DNA from: Oceanospirillales bacterium
GTDB lineage: Bacteria; Pseudomonadota; Gammaproteobacteria; Pseudomonadales; Balneatricaceae
Assembly (NCBI GenBank): GCA_018223185.1
Contig: JAAEYW010000031.1
Coordinates: forward strand, 1-50,605
Direction: 5' to 3'
DNA length: 50,605 nt
The position numbers and the translations under genes were made by a program. Position 1 is the stretch's first letter. Each line of letters opens with the position of its first letter. The notes beneath the pieces are model-generated. The model was not told the DNA's origin. It saw nothing but the letters and a program-made list of their open reading frames with translations, and did not search any database. Shown here piece after piece: positions 7,590-14,760 of the stretch.

Positions 7590-8917
7590 TCCGATACCTG
7601 CAGCGGGCCCGAAAACAGGATCATCAAAAGGTCTGGTCACTCGCCTGGCCAATGATCCTGTCAAATATTACCGTGCCCCTGCTGGGTCTGGTGGACACTG
7701 CAGTGATCGGCCACCTGCCGGACCCCAGATATCTGGCGGCGGTGGCCGTCGGCGCGATGATATTTTCTATTCTTTACTGGTCTTTTGGTTTCCTGCGTAT
7801 GGGGACCACCGGACTCACGGCTCAGGCGCTGGGAGCCCCCGATTATGATCAGAGCCGGTTACTTCTCGCTCAGTCACTGGTGCTGGCAGGGATCATAGGG
7901 CTGACGCTGGTCGTATTTCAATATCCGCTGATAGAGACCGCACTGACGCTGGTCGGAGCGGAGCCGGACGTCACAACCGAAGCCCGCTTGTATGCCGAAA
8001 TCAGAATTTTTGGTGCTCCGGCGGTCCTGGCCAACTATGCGCTGTTAGGCTGGTTTCTGGGCAATCAGAATACCCGCATTCCGCTGCTGCTGCTGGTGGT
8101 GACTAACCTGCTGAATATGCTGCTGGATCTGATCGCAGTCTATGGCCTGGGAATGCACGCCGAAGGGGTTGCTCTGGCGACCGTCATATCGGAGTATGCC
8201 AGCCTGTTACTGGGTATAACTCTGATGCTGCGGATGCTGGCAAAACAGCCAGGCAATACGCCCTGGCCAAGGCTTAAGTCAGTAAGTGATTACTACCACC
8301 TGATCAATGTTAACCGCTATCTTTTCGTCCGCACCCTGGTGCTTCTGTTAACACTGGCCTTCTTTACCTCTCAGGGGGCGAAGCAGGGAGCCTCGATTCT
8401 CTCGGCCAACGCAGTATTACTTAATTTCTTTCTTATCATATCCAACGGATTAGACGGCTTCGCCCATGCAGCAGAAGCCCTGAGCGGTAAACTTTATGGT
8501 GCCAGGGATCGCAAAGGGTTTCACAGAATCGTCTCTGCCTGCCTTAGCTGGTCGCTGATCAGCGCGGTGCTTTTCAGCCTCTTCTTCTGGCTCTGCGGTG
8601 AACTGATTATCGCCCTGTTGACTAATATTCCGGAGGTCCGGGACACCGCAACGACCTACCTGCCCTGGATAATAGGTCTCCCATTGATTGCCGTATGGAG
8701 CTTTATGACCGATGGCATCTTTGTCGGCACCACTCAGGTAAAAGCGATGCAGAATACGATGCTGGTCTCGGTGTTCGGCGTTTTTGCTCCGGTCTGGTAT
8801 CTGACCCAGTCTCTGGGCAATAACGGTCTGTGGCTGGCCTTCTTAAGCCTGTTTGTGGCACGCGGGGTAACTGGCGGCTATGTTTTCATTAAGGAGTTCA
8901 AACAACCGCTGGAATAA
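7586..8917 (+). CDS. dinF: MATE-family efflux transporter (DinF type)
   Basis: This is a 443-aa membrane protein with the two-fold repeated six-helix architecture of MATE antiporters, which export cationic drugs or oxidised metabolites using Na+ or H+ gradients. Supporting motifs are the N-terminal 'AWPMILSNITVPLLGLVDTAVIGHLP' and the 'MGTTGLTAQALGA' region near residues 72-84. The second half opens at 'VLLNFFLIISNGLDGFAHAAEALSGKLYGA', which is typical of the DinF subgroup. It starts inside the end of znuB, so it may be co-expressed under zinc limitation. No LexA box is visible upstream, unlike E. coli dinF. The substrate is unknown. Confidence 0.85.
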   Translation: MIRYLQRARKQDHQKVWSLAWPMILSNITVPLLGLVDTAVIGHLPDPRYLAAVAVGAMIFSILYWSFGFLRMGTTGLTAQALGAPDYDQSRLLLAQSLVLAGIIGLTLVVFQYPLIETALTLVGAEPDVTTEARLYAEIRIFGAPAVLANYALLGWFLGNQNTRIPLLLLVVTNLLNMLLDLIAVYGLGMHAEGVALATVISEYASLLLGITLMLRMLAKQPGNTPWPRLKSVSDYYHLINVNRYLFVRTLVLLLTLAFFTSQGAKQGASILSANAVLLNFFLIISNGLDGFAHAAEALSGKLYGARDRKGFHRIVSACLSWSLISAVLFSLFFWLCGELIIALLTNIPEVRDTATTYLPWIIGLPLIAVWSFMTDGIFVGTTQVKAMQNTMLVSVFGVFAPVWYLTQSLGNNGLWLAFLSLFVARGVTGGYVFIKEFKQPLE

Positions 8918-8921
8918 AGAT

Positions 8922-10016
8922 ATGCGCCCGTCCGCTTTACTGCTCAGCATACTGTTCGGCACAGTACTATCACTGCCCCTTCATGCACTGCCTCTGGAGC
9001 AGCTTAAGCTGCCTCAGGGATATCAGATATCGGTCGTGGCGCAGGCAGAAAATGCCCGCCAGATGGCGCTTGGTGAGCCTGGAACACTGTTTGTTGGCAG
9101 TCGAAGGGAGGGCCGGGTATACCGCTTCAAAGACCGGGACGGGGATGGCCGCTATGAACAGCGGGATATTCTGCTACGGGGCTTAAATATGCCCAGCGGG
9201 ATCGCCTGGCGTAACGGCAGCCTCTATATCGCCGCAGTTGATCGCATTCTGCGCATCGCCGATGCAGATCATGTCGGGCTGCGAACACTCCAGACAGAAC
9301 TCATCACAGACAACCTGCCTGATATCAGTCACCATGGCTGGAAATACCTTAAATTCGGACCCGACGGCGATCTCTACTTCAACCTCGGAGCCCCCTGTAA
9401 TATCTGCCTCAGTCAGGACCCTCGCTTTGCCACGATCATGAAACTAAACCCGGATAATGGTCAGCAGACAATCGTTGCCCGGGGAGTGCGCAACTCCGTC
9501 GGTTTTACCTGGCATCCGCGGACAGGGGAACTCTGGTTTACCGATAATGGCCGGGATAATCTTGGAGATGATCTGCCGGATGATGAGCTTAACCGGCTCA
9601 CTGAACCCGGCCAGCATTTTGGCTATCCCTTCGTGCATGCCGGGGATATTCCCGACCCCGAACTGTATCAGAATCAGCCACTGTCCGACTTCCAGCCACC
9701 GATGCTCAGACTGGGTGCCCACGTTGCCCCCCTGGGGTTAACGTTCTACGGTGGCGGCCAGTTTCCTGATGCGACCCCTGACACGCTGTTTATTGCCGAA
9801 CACGGATCGTGGAACCGCTCCGACAAAGTGGGCTACAGGGTGGTCCGGGTCGATACTGCGATGAAGCCACCCAGGCAGCAGATATTTATTGAGGGCTGGC
9901 TAAAGGGGCAGAGCGCCTGGGGCAGGCCGGTCGATATTGTCACCGACCGGGATGGCAGCCTGCTGATCTCAGATGACCGGGCAGGGGTGATCTATAGGGT
10001 GCGCTATCAACATTAA
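8922..10016 (+). CDS. exported PQQ-dependent sugar dehydrogenase-like protein
   Basis: This is a beta-propeller of the soluble aldose/sorbosone dehydrogenase family, which oxidises sugars in the periplasm using PQQ. I chose the ATG at 8922, four bases after the previous stop, because it gives a clean signal peptide (MRPSALLLSILFG...LHA). A longer in-frame start lies inside the MATE gene. Family motifs seen are 'NMPSGIAWRNGSLYIAA', 'HGWKYLKFGPDGDLYFNLGA', 'RGVRNSVGFTWHP', 'ELWFTDNGRD' and 'FIAEHGSWNR'. Length is 364 aa. No PQQ biosynthesis genes are in the window, so activity depends on PQQ from elsewhere. The gene converges on tag with a four-base overlap. Confidence 0.8.
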   Translation: MRPSALLLSILFGTVLSLPLHALPLEQLKLPQGYQISVVAQAENARQMALGEPGTLFVGSRREGRVYRFKDRDGDGRYEQRDILLRGLNMPSGIAWRNGSLYIAAVDRILRIADADHVGLRTLQTELITDNLPDISHHGWKYLKFGPDGDLYFNLGAPCNICLSQDPRFATIMKLNPDNGQQTIVARGVRNSVGFTWHPRTGELWFTDNGRDNLGDDLPDDELNRLTEPGQHFGYPFVHAGDIPDPELYQNQPLSDFQPPMLRLGAHVAPLGLTFYGGGQFPDATPDTLFIAEHGSWNRSDKVGYRVVRVDTAMKPPRQQIFIEGWLKGQSAWGRPVDIVTDRDGSLLISDDRAGVIYRVRYQH

Positions 10017-10600
10017 AGAGTGAAGGTCTCACCCAGCTGGCGACAGGGCTGGTAGCGGAGACAATTCACTTCATGATCGTTAACCATTCCGGTGGCCTGC
10101 ATAAAGGCATAACAGATGGTCGGTCCGACAAAGGTCATCCCGGCTTTTTTCAACGCTTTACTCATCGCCCGGGACTGATCCGTTTCAGCAGGCACCTGCT
10201 TGAGGCTGCTCCAGCTATTTTGAACCGGCTGACCGTCGACAAACTGCCATATATAATTGGCAAAACTGCCATGTTTCGCCGCCAGGTCAAGAAAGATACC
10301 CGCGCTTTTCACTGAGGATGTAACTTTCAGGCGGTTTCTGACAATGCCGGGATCAAGCAGCATCTGTTCAATTTTTTCCGACGTAAACGCCGCGACTGTT
10401 GCCGGGTCAAACCCCTCATACAGTCGACGGTAACCCTCGCGCTTTTGCAGAATCGTGCGCCAGCTCAGTCCCGCCTGCGCACCTTCGAGAATAAGATACT
10501 CAAACAGCTGCTGATCGTTGGACTGAGGCACACCCCAGACCTCATCATGGTAGTGTTGTTCAAGCTCGGTGGCAGTTGCCCAGGCACAGCGATGGCACAT
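10013..10600 (-). CDS. tag: DNA-3-methyladenine glycosylase I
   Basis: Tag removes 3-methyladenine from alkylated DNA as the first step of base excision repair. The N terminus 'MCHRCAWATA...HDEVWGVP' and the C-terminal 'NDHEVNCLRYQPC' supply the Cys/His zinc ligands found in Tag. 'GAQAGLSWRTILQKREGYRRLYEGFD' is the strongest family signature. Length of 195 aa is normal. It is the last gene of a minus-strand group prlC-yheV-tag, separated from yheV by a 14-bp tandem repeat array. Confidence 0.93.
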   Translation of the reverse strand: MCHRCAWATATELEQHYHDEVWGVPQSNDQQLFEYLILEGAQAGLSWRTILQKREGYRRLYEGFDPATVAAFTSEKIEQMLLDPGIVRNRLKVTSSVKSAGIFLDLAAKHGSFANYIWQFVDGQPVQNSWSSLKQVPAETDQSRAMSKALKKAGMTFVGPTICYAFMQATGMVNDHEVNCLRYQPCRQLGETFTL

Positions 10601-10627
10601 AGAGGTTCCTGATGTGGTGTGATGTCA

Positions 10628-10697
10628 GTGCTTCGTTATCAGAGCTTCGTTATCAGAGCTTCGATATCAGTGCGTCGACATCAGAGCGTTGCTATCA
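10628..10697. repeat. five tandem 14-bp repeats
   Basis: Five consecutive units of the form GAGCTTCGTTATCA (variants GTGCTTCGTTATCA, GAGCTTCGATATCA, GTGCGTCGACATCA, GAGCGTTGCTATCA) fill the space between yheV and tag. The last unit contains the yheV stop codon. A degenerate further unit may precede the array. Unit length is not a multiple of three and no protein is encoded. Confidence 0.8.
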
Positions 10698-10952
10698 ATG
10701 TTTGGCTGAACCGGGATTAGCCACGAAATTCAGCGGCTGTGCTGGCTCAAGCTCAACTTTCCCGCCCCGGTTCACCCGGGTATCCAGCTCACCTTTTGGC
10801 TGATCAGAGCCGTCCATCGCCATAGAATCACTGAAGTCACAGCGAATACACTCACGGAACTCATGACTCTCATCCCGGTACATTTTCAGGGTATCCATCT
10901 CGCCACAACGGGGACAAACCGCACCCGCGATAAAACGTTTAACAATCGTCAT
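10695..10952 (-). CDS. yheV: YheV-family putative zinc-ribbon protein
   Basis: This is a small protein of 85 aa whose N-terminal half has two CxxC pairs (CPRCGEMDTLKMY and ECIRCDFSD), forming a zinc ribbon of the YheV/DUF2387 type. The C-terminal part is polar and poorly conserved. In Pseudomonas and relatives the gene also follows prlC, as here. Its role is unknown. The stop codon lies within the last copy of a 14-bp repeat, so the C-terminal end may have been reshaped by that array. Confidence 0.85.
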   Translation of the reverse strand: MTIVKRFIAGAVCPRCGEMDTLKMYRDESHEFRECIRCDFSDSMAMDGSDQPKGELDTRVNRGGKVELEPAQPLNFVANPGSAKH

Positions 10953-10977
10953 AATTCACTCAAAAGGTCAGTTTTTA

Positions 10978-11008
10978 CAGGTGCAGAAAGAGACCACCTC
11001 TGCACCTG
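10978..11008. repeat. stem-loop between prlC and yheV
   Basis: CAGGTGCAGA (10978-10987) and its exact complement TCTGCACCTG (10999-11008) form a 10-bp stem around an 11-base loop in the 100-base prlC-yheV spacer. No T run follows on either strand. It is more likely an RNA processing or stability element than a classic terminator. A TATAAT-like sequence on the minus strand lies just upstream at 11018-11013. Confidence 0.5.
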
Positions 11009-11052
11009 CAGCATTATACCTCAGAAACAGAGGGGCCCGCCTGCGTGCCTTT

Positions 11053-13086
11053 CTATGCGGTAATCCCTGAGTGACGCAATAATGCCTCAACACTGGGCTC
11101 CCGGCCACGGAAGGCAACAAACAGCGCCATCGGCTCTTTCGAACCACCCATCTCAAGAATATTCTCCCTGAATGAACGGCCGGTGTCAGTATTGAACACG
11201 CCCTCCTCTTCAAAACGGGAGAAGGCGTCCGCAGACAGCACCTCAGCCCACTTATAGCTATAATAGCCAGCGGCATACCCCCCGGCAAAAATATGGCTGA
11301 AACTGTGCTGAAAGCGGTTAAAGGCTGGCGGGGTGATAACAGCCACCTCTCGGCGAATCCGATCCAGAACCGCCTGAATATTAGTGACGCCCGCTTTATA
11401 TTCACGATGCAGCTGAAAATCAAACAGTGACAGTTCCAGCTGGCGTACCATCATCATGCCTGACTGAAAGTTTTTCGCCGCCAACATCTTCTCCAGCAGC
11501 TCCTGAGGCAGTGGCTCACCGGTCTCGAAATGACCCGAGATCAGCGCCAGCGCTTCTGCTTCATAACACCAGTTCTCCAGAAACTGACTGGGTAACTCAA
11601 CGGCATCCCACGCAACACCGTTAATACCGCTGACATCCGCGTACTCTATCCGGGTCAGCATATGGTGCAGGCCATGACCAAACTCGTGGAACAGTGTAGT
11701 CACTTCGTTATGGGTCAACAGGGCCGGTTTATCACCCACTGGCGGGTTAAAGTTGCAGACCAGATAAGCGACCGGCAGCTGCAATATGCCATTATCAATA
11801 CGCCGGACCCGGCAATCATCCATCCAGGCACCGCCACGCTTTTTAGCCCGGGCATAGGGGTCGAGGAAGAACCGGGCGATCAGCTCACCATCCCGACTGA
11901 TATTGAACAGCCGGGCATCTTTATGCCAGCGATCAAATTCAGCGACCTCTTCAATCTCGATAGCAAACAGCTGACCGGTTATTCTGAACATTCCATCAAG
12001 CACTTTCGCCATCGGGAAGTAGGGACGCAGCTCTTCCTGGGAGATCGCATAGCGGGCCTGCTTCAGCTTCTCGCTGTAGTATGAAATATCCCAGGACTCC
12101 AGCTCCGGCTCACTGAACTCTTCCAGCGCGAAGTCCTGCAGTTGCTGATACTCTTTTTCCGCCTGAGGGCGGCTCATTCCGGCGAGATCATTGAGGAAGC
12201 TGACCACCTGCTCAGGGGTTTCCGCCATCTTGGTTGCCAGACTATAAACAGCATAGTTTTCAAACCCGAGCAGCTGCGCCAGTTCCGCCCGCAACGTCAG
12301 GATCTCAGTCATAATCTCACTGTTATCCCACTGACCCGCATGCGGCCCCTGATCTGATGCCCGGGTGACGAACGCTTCATACAACTCACGGCGCAGCTCC
12401 CGGTTATCCGCATAGGTGATCACGGCATAGTAAGAGGGGAAATCCAGCGTAACCAACCAGCCCTCGACACCTTTTGCTTCCGCCAGCTGCCGGGCGGAAG
12501 CCAGCGCGCTCTGCGGCAGTCCGGCCAGCTCAGCTTCATCACTGATCAGCTTGCTCCAGCCATCAGTCGCATCCATGACGTTTTCAGAAAATTTAGTGGT
12601 CAGTTCGGAGAGCCGCTGCTGCAACTCGCCATAGCGTTTCTTTTCCGCTGCTCCCAGCGCGATCCCGGAAAGACGGAAATCCCGCAGGGTATTATCAATA
12701 ACCTTACGCTGGGCCTCGTCCAGCTGGCTGTACGCTTCACTGTTTGCCAGCTTTTCATAAGCCTCAAACAGTCCCTGATGCTGTCCCATCTCAGTCCAGA
12801 ACTGAGACAGTTTAGGCAGACAAGCGTTGTAGGCATCGCGCAACTCATCACTGTTAACCACGGCATTCATATGAGAAACCGGTGACCAGGCTTTTGCCAG
12901 ACGGTCATGGCTCTGCTCCAGCGGCACCACCAGACTGTTCCAGTCGGGCGAGTCATTGCCCTCCAGCACCGTCTCAACCACCGCGCGACACTCGGCCAAC
13001 AGCTGATCAACAGCAGGCTCAACCTGTTCAGGTTTAATCTCAGAAAAAGGCGGCAGCAGATGGTTTTGCAGCAATGGATTAGACAT
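11053..13086 (-). CDS. prlC: oligopeptidase A (M3 metallopeptidase)
   Basis: PrlC/OpdA is a cytosolic zinc peptidase that degrades short peptides, including cleaved signal peptides. The zinc-binding HEFGH motif is at residues 467-471 within 'TTLFHEFGHGLHHMLT', with the third ligand Glu in 'AWDAVELPSQ' near residue 497. The C-terminal 'FSHIFAGGYAAGYYSYKWAEVLSADAFS' region is typical of the family. The N terminus 'MSNPLLQNHLLPPFSEIKPEQVEPAV' matches known starts. Length of 677 aa is normal. It heads a minus-strand group with yheV and tag and diverges from the gamma carbonic anhydrase gene. Confidence 0.96.
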   Translation of the reverse strand: MSNPLLQNHLLPPFSEIKPEQVEPAVDQLLAECRAVVETVLEGNDSPDWNSLVVPLEQSHDRLAKAWSPVSHMNAVVNSDELRDAYNACLPKLSQFWTEMGQHQGLFEAYEKLANSEAYSQLDEAQRKVIDNTLRDFRLSGIALGAAEKKRYGELQQRLSELTTKFSENVMDATDGWSKLISDEAELAGLPQSALASARQLAEAKGVEGWLVTLDFPSYYAVITYADNRELRRELYEAFVTRASDQGPHAGQWDNSEIMTEILTLRAELAQLLGFENYAVYSLATKMAETPEQVVSFLNDLAGMSRPQAEKEYQQLQDFALEEFSEPELESWDISYYSEKLKQARYAISQEELRPYFPMAKVLDGMFRITGQLFAIEIEEVAEFDRWHKDARLFNISRDGELIARFFLDPYARAKKRGGAWMDDCRVRRIDNGILQLPVAYLVCNFNPPVGDKPALLTHNEVTTLFHEFGHGLHHMLTRIEYADVSGINGVAWDAVELPSQFLENWCYEAEALALISGHFETGEPLPQELLEKMLAAKNFQSGMMMVRQLELSLFDFQLHREYKAGVTNIQAVLDRIRREVAVITPPAFNRFQHSFSHIFAGGYAAGYYSYKWAEVLSADAFSRFEEEGVFNTDTGRSFRENILEMGGSKEPMALFVAFRGREPSVEALLRHSGITA

Positions 13087-13213
13087 ATAAACTCCTGAAC
13101 CGGGATATAAATAACGATAGTATTTACTAAATGGGGTAGCTATACGCTGTTTTCAATCACCACTCTGAGTTTATTATAGAACCCTCAACAGAGCATCAGA
13201 CCAAGAGACCGAT

Positions 13214-13756
13214 ATGACTATCCGCAGCTATCAGGGCAACACCCCTAAACTGGGCAAAGCCAACTTTATTGATCCTACCGCCGTAGTACTCGGCGACGTG
13301 GAACTTGGCGATGATGTGTCGGTCTGGCCATTAACGGTCATCCGAGGCGATATGCACCGCATCCGAATCGGCAACCGCACCAGCGTTCAGGACGGATCCG
13401 TGCTGCATATCACCCACGCAGGCCCTTTCAATCCGGACGGTTTCCCGCTGATCATCGGCGATGACGTTACCATCGGCCACCAGGCGATGCTCCACGGCTG
13501 CACTATAGGCAACCGTGTGCTTGTCGGTATGGGCGCAATGGTGATGGATGGTGCGGTAGTAGAAAACAACGTCATCATCGGCGCCGGCAGCCTGGTGCCA
13601 CCGGGAAAAACCCTGAAAAGCGGCCACCTCTACGTCGGCCGCCCGGTACAAGAGGTGAGGGCGCTGACGGAGAAAGAGATCAACTTCTTTACCTATACGG
13701 CGGGGAATTATGTGAAACTCAAGGACAAGCACATAGCCGAGGGATACGGCGAGTAG
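13214..13756 (+). CDS. gamma-carbonic anhydrase family protein (YrdA-like)
   Basis: This is a left-handed beta-helix protein built from hexapeptide repeats. Histidines that can bind metal lie in 'VLHITHAGPF' and 'IGHQAMLHGCTIG', matching the three-His site of gamma carbonic anhydrases and YrdA. The C-terminal helix 'EKEINFFTYTAGNYVKLKDKHI' is also typical. Length is 180 aa. Its actual reaction in bacteria is uncertain. The TAG stop is itself the first three bases of the TAGCTAG repeat border, so the palindrome cluster abuts the gene exactly. Confidence 0.9.
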   Translation: MTIRSYQGNTPKLGKANFIDPTAVVLGDVELGDDVSVWPLTVIRGDMHRIRIGNRTSVQDGSVLHITHAGPFNPDGFPLIIGDDVTIGHQAMLHGCTIGNRVLVGMGAMVMDGAVVENNVIIGAGSLVPPGKTLKSGHLYVGRPVQEVRALTEKEINFFTYTAGNYVKLKDKHIAEGYGE

Positions 13757-13876
13757 CTAGATCGCCGCTTCGCGGCTAGCTAGTGGTTAGACGGAAACTT
13801 CGTTTCCTTGCTAGAAAAAGAAAGAGCCGTTGCTCGTTGTTCGTTGCTCGACGTAAAACTTCGTTTTACTTGCTCG
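13754..13876. repeat. left cluster of three hairpins with TTC loops
   Basis: Three small hairpins occur in a row: GCCGC-TTC-GCGGC flanked by TAGCTAG on both sides (13754-13783), GGAAAC-TTC-GTTTCC ending TTGCTAG (about 13787-13814), and GTAAAAC-TTC-GTTTTAC flanked by GCTCG (about 13846-13876). The stems differ but stay complementary, while the loop and the GCTAG/ACG borders are kept. Related copies in inverted order lie at 16250-16297, on the other side of the two-gene island. Confidence 0.8.
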
Positions 13877-13885
13877 AAAGAGAAT

Positions 13886-13931
13886 GGGGGTGTTTATTTT
13901 CTTATACAGAATCGAAAATAAACCTGTCCCC
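13886..13931. repeat. hairpin resembling RAYT/REP-associated terminal sequence
   Basis: GTTTATTTTC (13892-13901) pairs with GAAAATAAAC (13914-13923), and GGGG upstream can pair with CCCC at 13928-13931. The string AAATAAACCTGTCCCC resembles sequence commonly seen beside IS200-like REP-associated transposase genes. No transposase is here, so it would be a non-autonomous remnant. The assignment is from memory of such sequences. Confidence 0.45.
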
Positions 13932-14016
13932 TATAATCCTTATTGTTGGTTAAAATAAGCGACGAAGGTGCAAAAACCAACTGCTATTTACCCTTTTGAG
14001 TGACTTGTTATAAACC

Positions 14017-14730
14017 TCATTTTGGAAAGCTACTATGTGCCTGAGGTAAAAATAATCGTGCTATTTGCTCCGGAGACACTTGCTTCAAGTAATTATCATG
14101 ACAAAAACACCGATTACATTCTCTTTGCACTATTAATGTTCTGAGCTTCGGTTTATTTTCAGTAAGCTGATTCAAAGCTTCTTTGGCTTCAATAAAAGGA
14201 TCAACTTCCCCGTAAATTTTTACATTAGGGTTATCTAAAACTATTTCTTCTAACGACTCAAATAGAACAGGTCTTCCCGGCTTTCTTATTGTGAACATTT
14301 TTCTTTGTCTATCAAAGCTATCCCAACACTGAATAAGCTCTTCTACCCCTTGAAAATACTTGTCTTCATTAACTGTATCTTCATTCCAATAAATAGGGTT
14401 GTTTTTTGTTATCCAAATATCTATTTCATCTTTTAACAGGATATCAATACTAAATTTGAACAAGACTGGACCATACAGGTTCTGCCTAGGAAAATGACCA
14501 TGCAAGTCTACAGTATCTATAAAAACATCATTCCAAACATCATATTTTTTGTCAATTCCGTCTGAAGACTGTGCTGTTTGAAAAAAACCTTTTTCTTCTA
14601 CGCAGCCTCTAGATAACAAACCATTAGCTCTTATAAAAGAAGAGGCCGTCACTAAAGAGTTGGCATGATAAAAATACGTAATATCTTTTTCAATTAAAAA
14701 CTGGTGTAGCCTCAGGTTATCAATCTTCAA
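14017..14730 (-). CDS. accessory protein of uncertain family, weakly DarT/ADP-ribosyltransferase-like
   Basis: This 237-aa soluble protein has no signal peptide or membrane segment. The N-terminal 'ITYFYHANSLVTASSFIRANGLLSR' (residues 17-41) resembles the opening of DarT/DUF4433-type ADP-ribosyltransferases: a His followed by a helix and a GLLSR-like turn. 'GPVLFKFSIDILL' and 'LFESLEEIVLDNPNV' could be the later core strand and the catalytic Glu region. A Cys/His cluster CNRCFCH is at residues 205-211. The match is weak and no reaction can be assigned. The start is TTG with AAGGA upstream; a stop lies just before it in frame. It follows the dGTPase-like gene by 30 bases and shares its AT-rich composition, so the two are probably an acquired operon. 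A nuclease or other toxin is an alternative. Confidence 0.55.
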   Translation of the reverse strand: MKIDNLRLHQFLIEKDITYFYHANSLVTASSFIRANGLLSRGCVEEKGFFQTAQSSDGIDKKYDVWNDVFIDTVDLHGHFPRQNLYGPVLFKFSIDILLKDEIDIWITKNNPIYWNEDTVNEDKYFQGVEELIQCWDSFDRQRKMFTIRKPGRPVLFESLEEIVLDNPNVKIYGEVDPFIEAKEALNQLTENKPKLRTLIVQRECNRCFCHDNYLKQVSPEQIARLFLPQAHSSFPK

Positions 14731-14760
14731 TGAATATTCCTTATGTTATAAAACGACATT

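Noticed and set aside
10628-10697. Possible CRISPR array
   Set aside because: The 14-bp units are directly adjacent with no spacers, and there are no cas genes.
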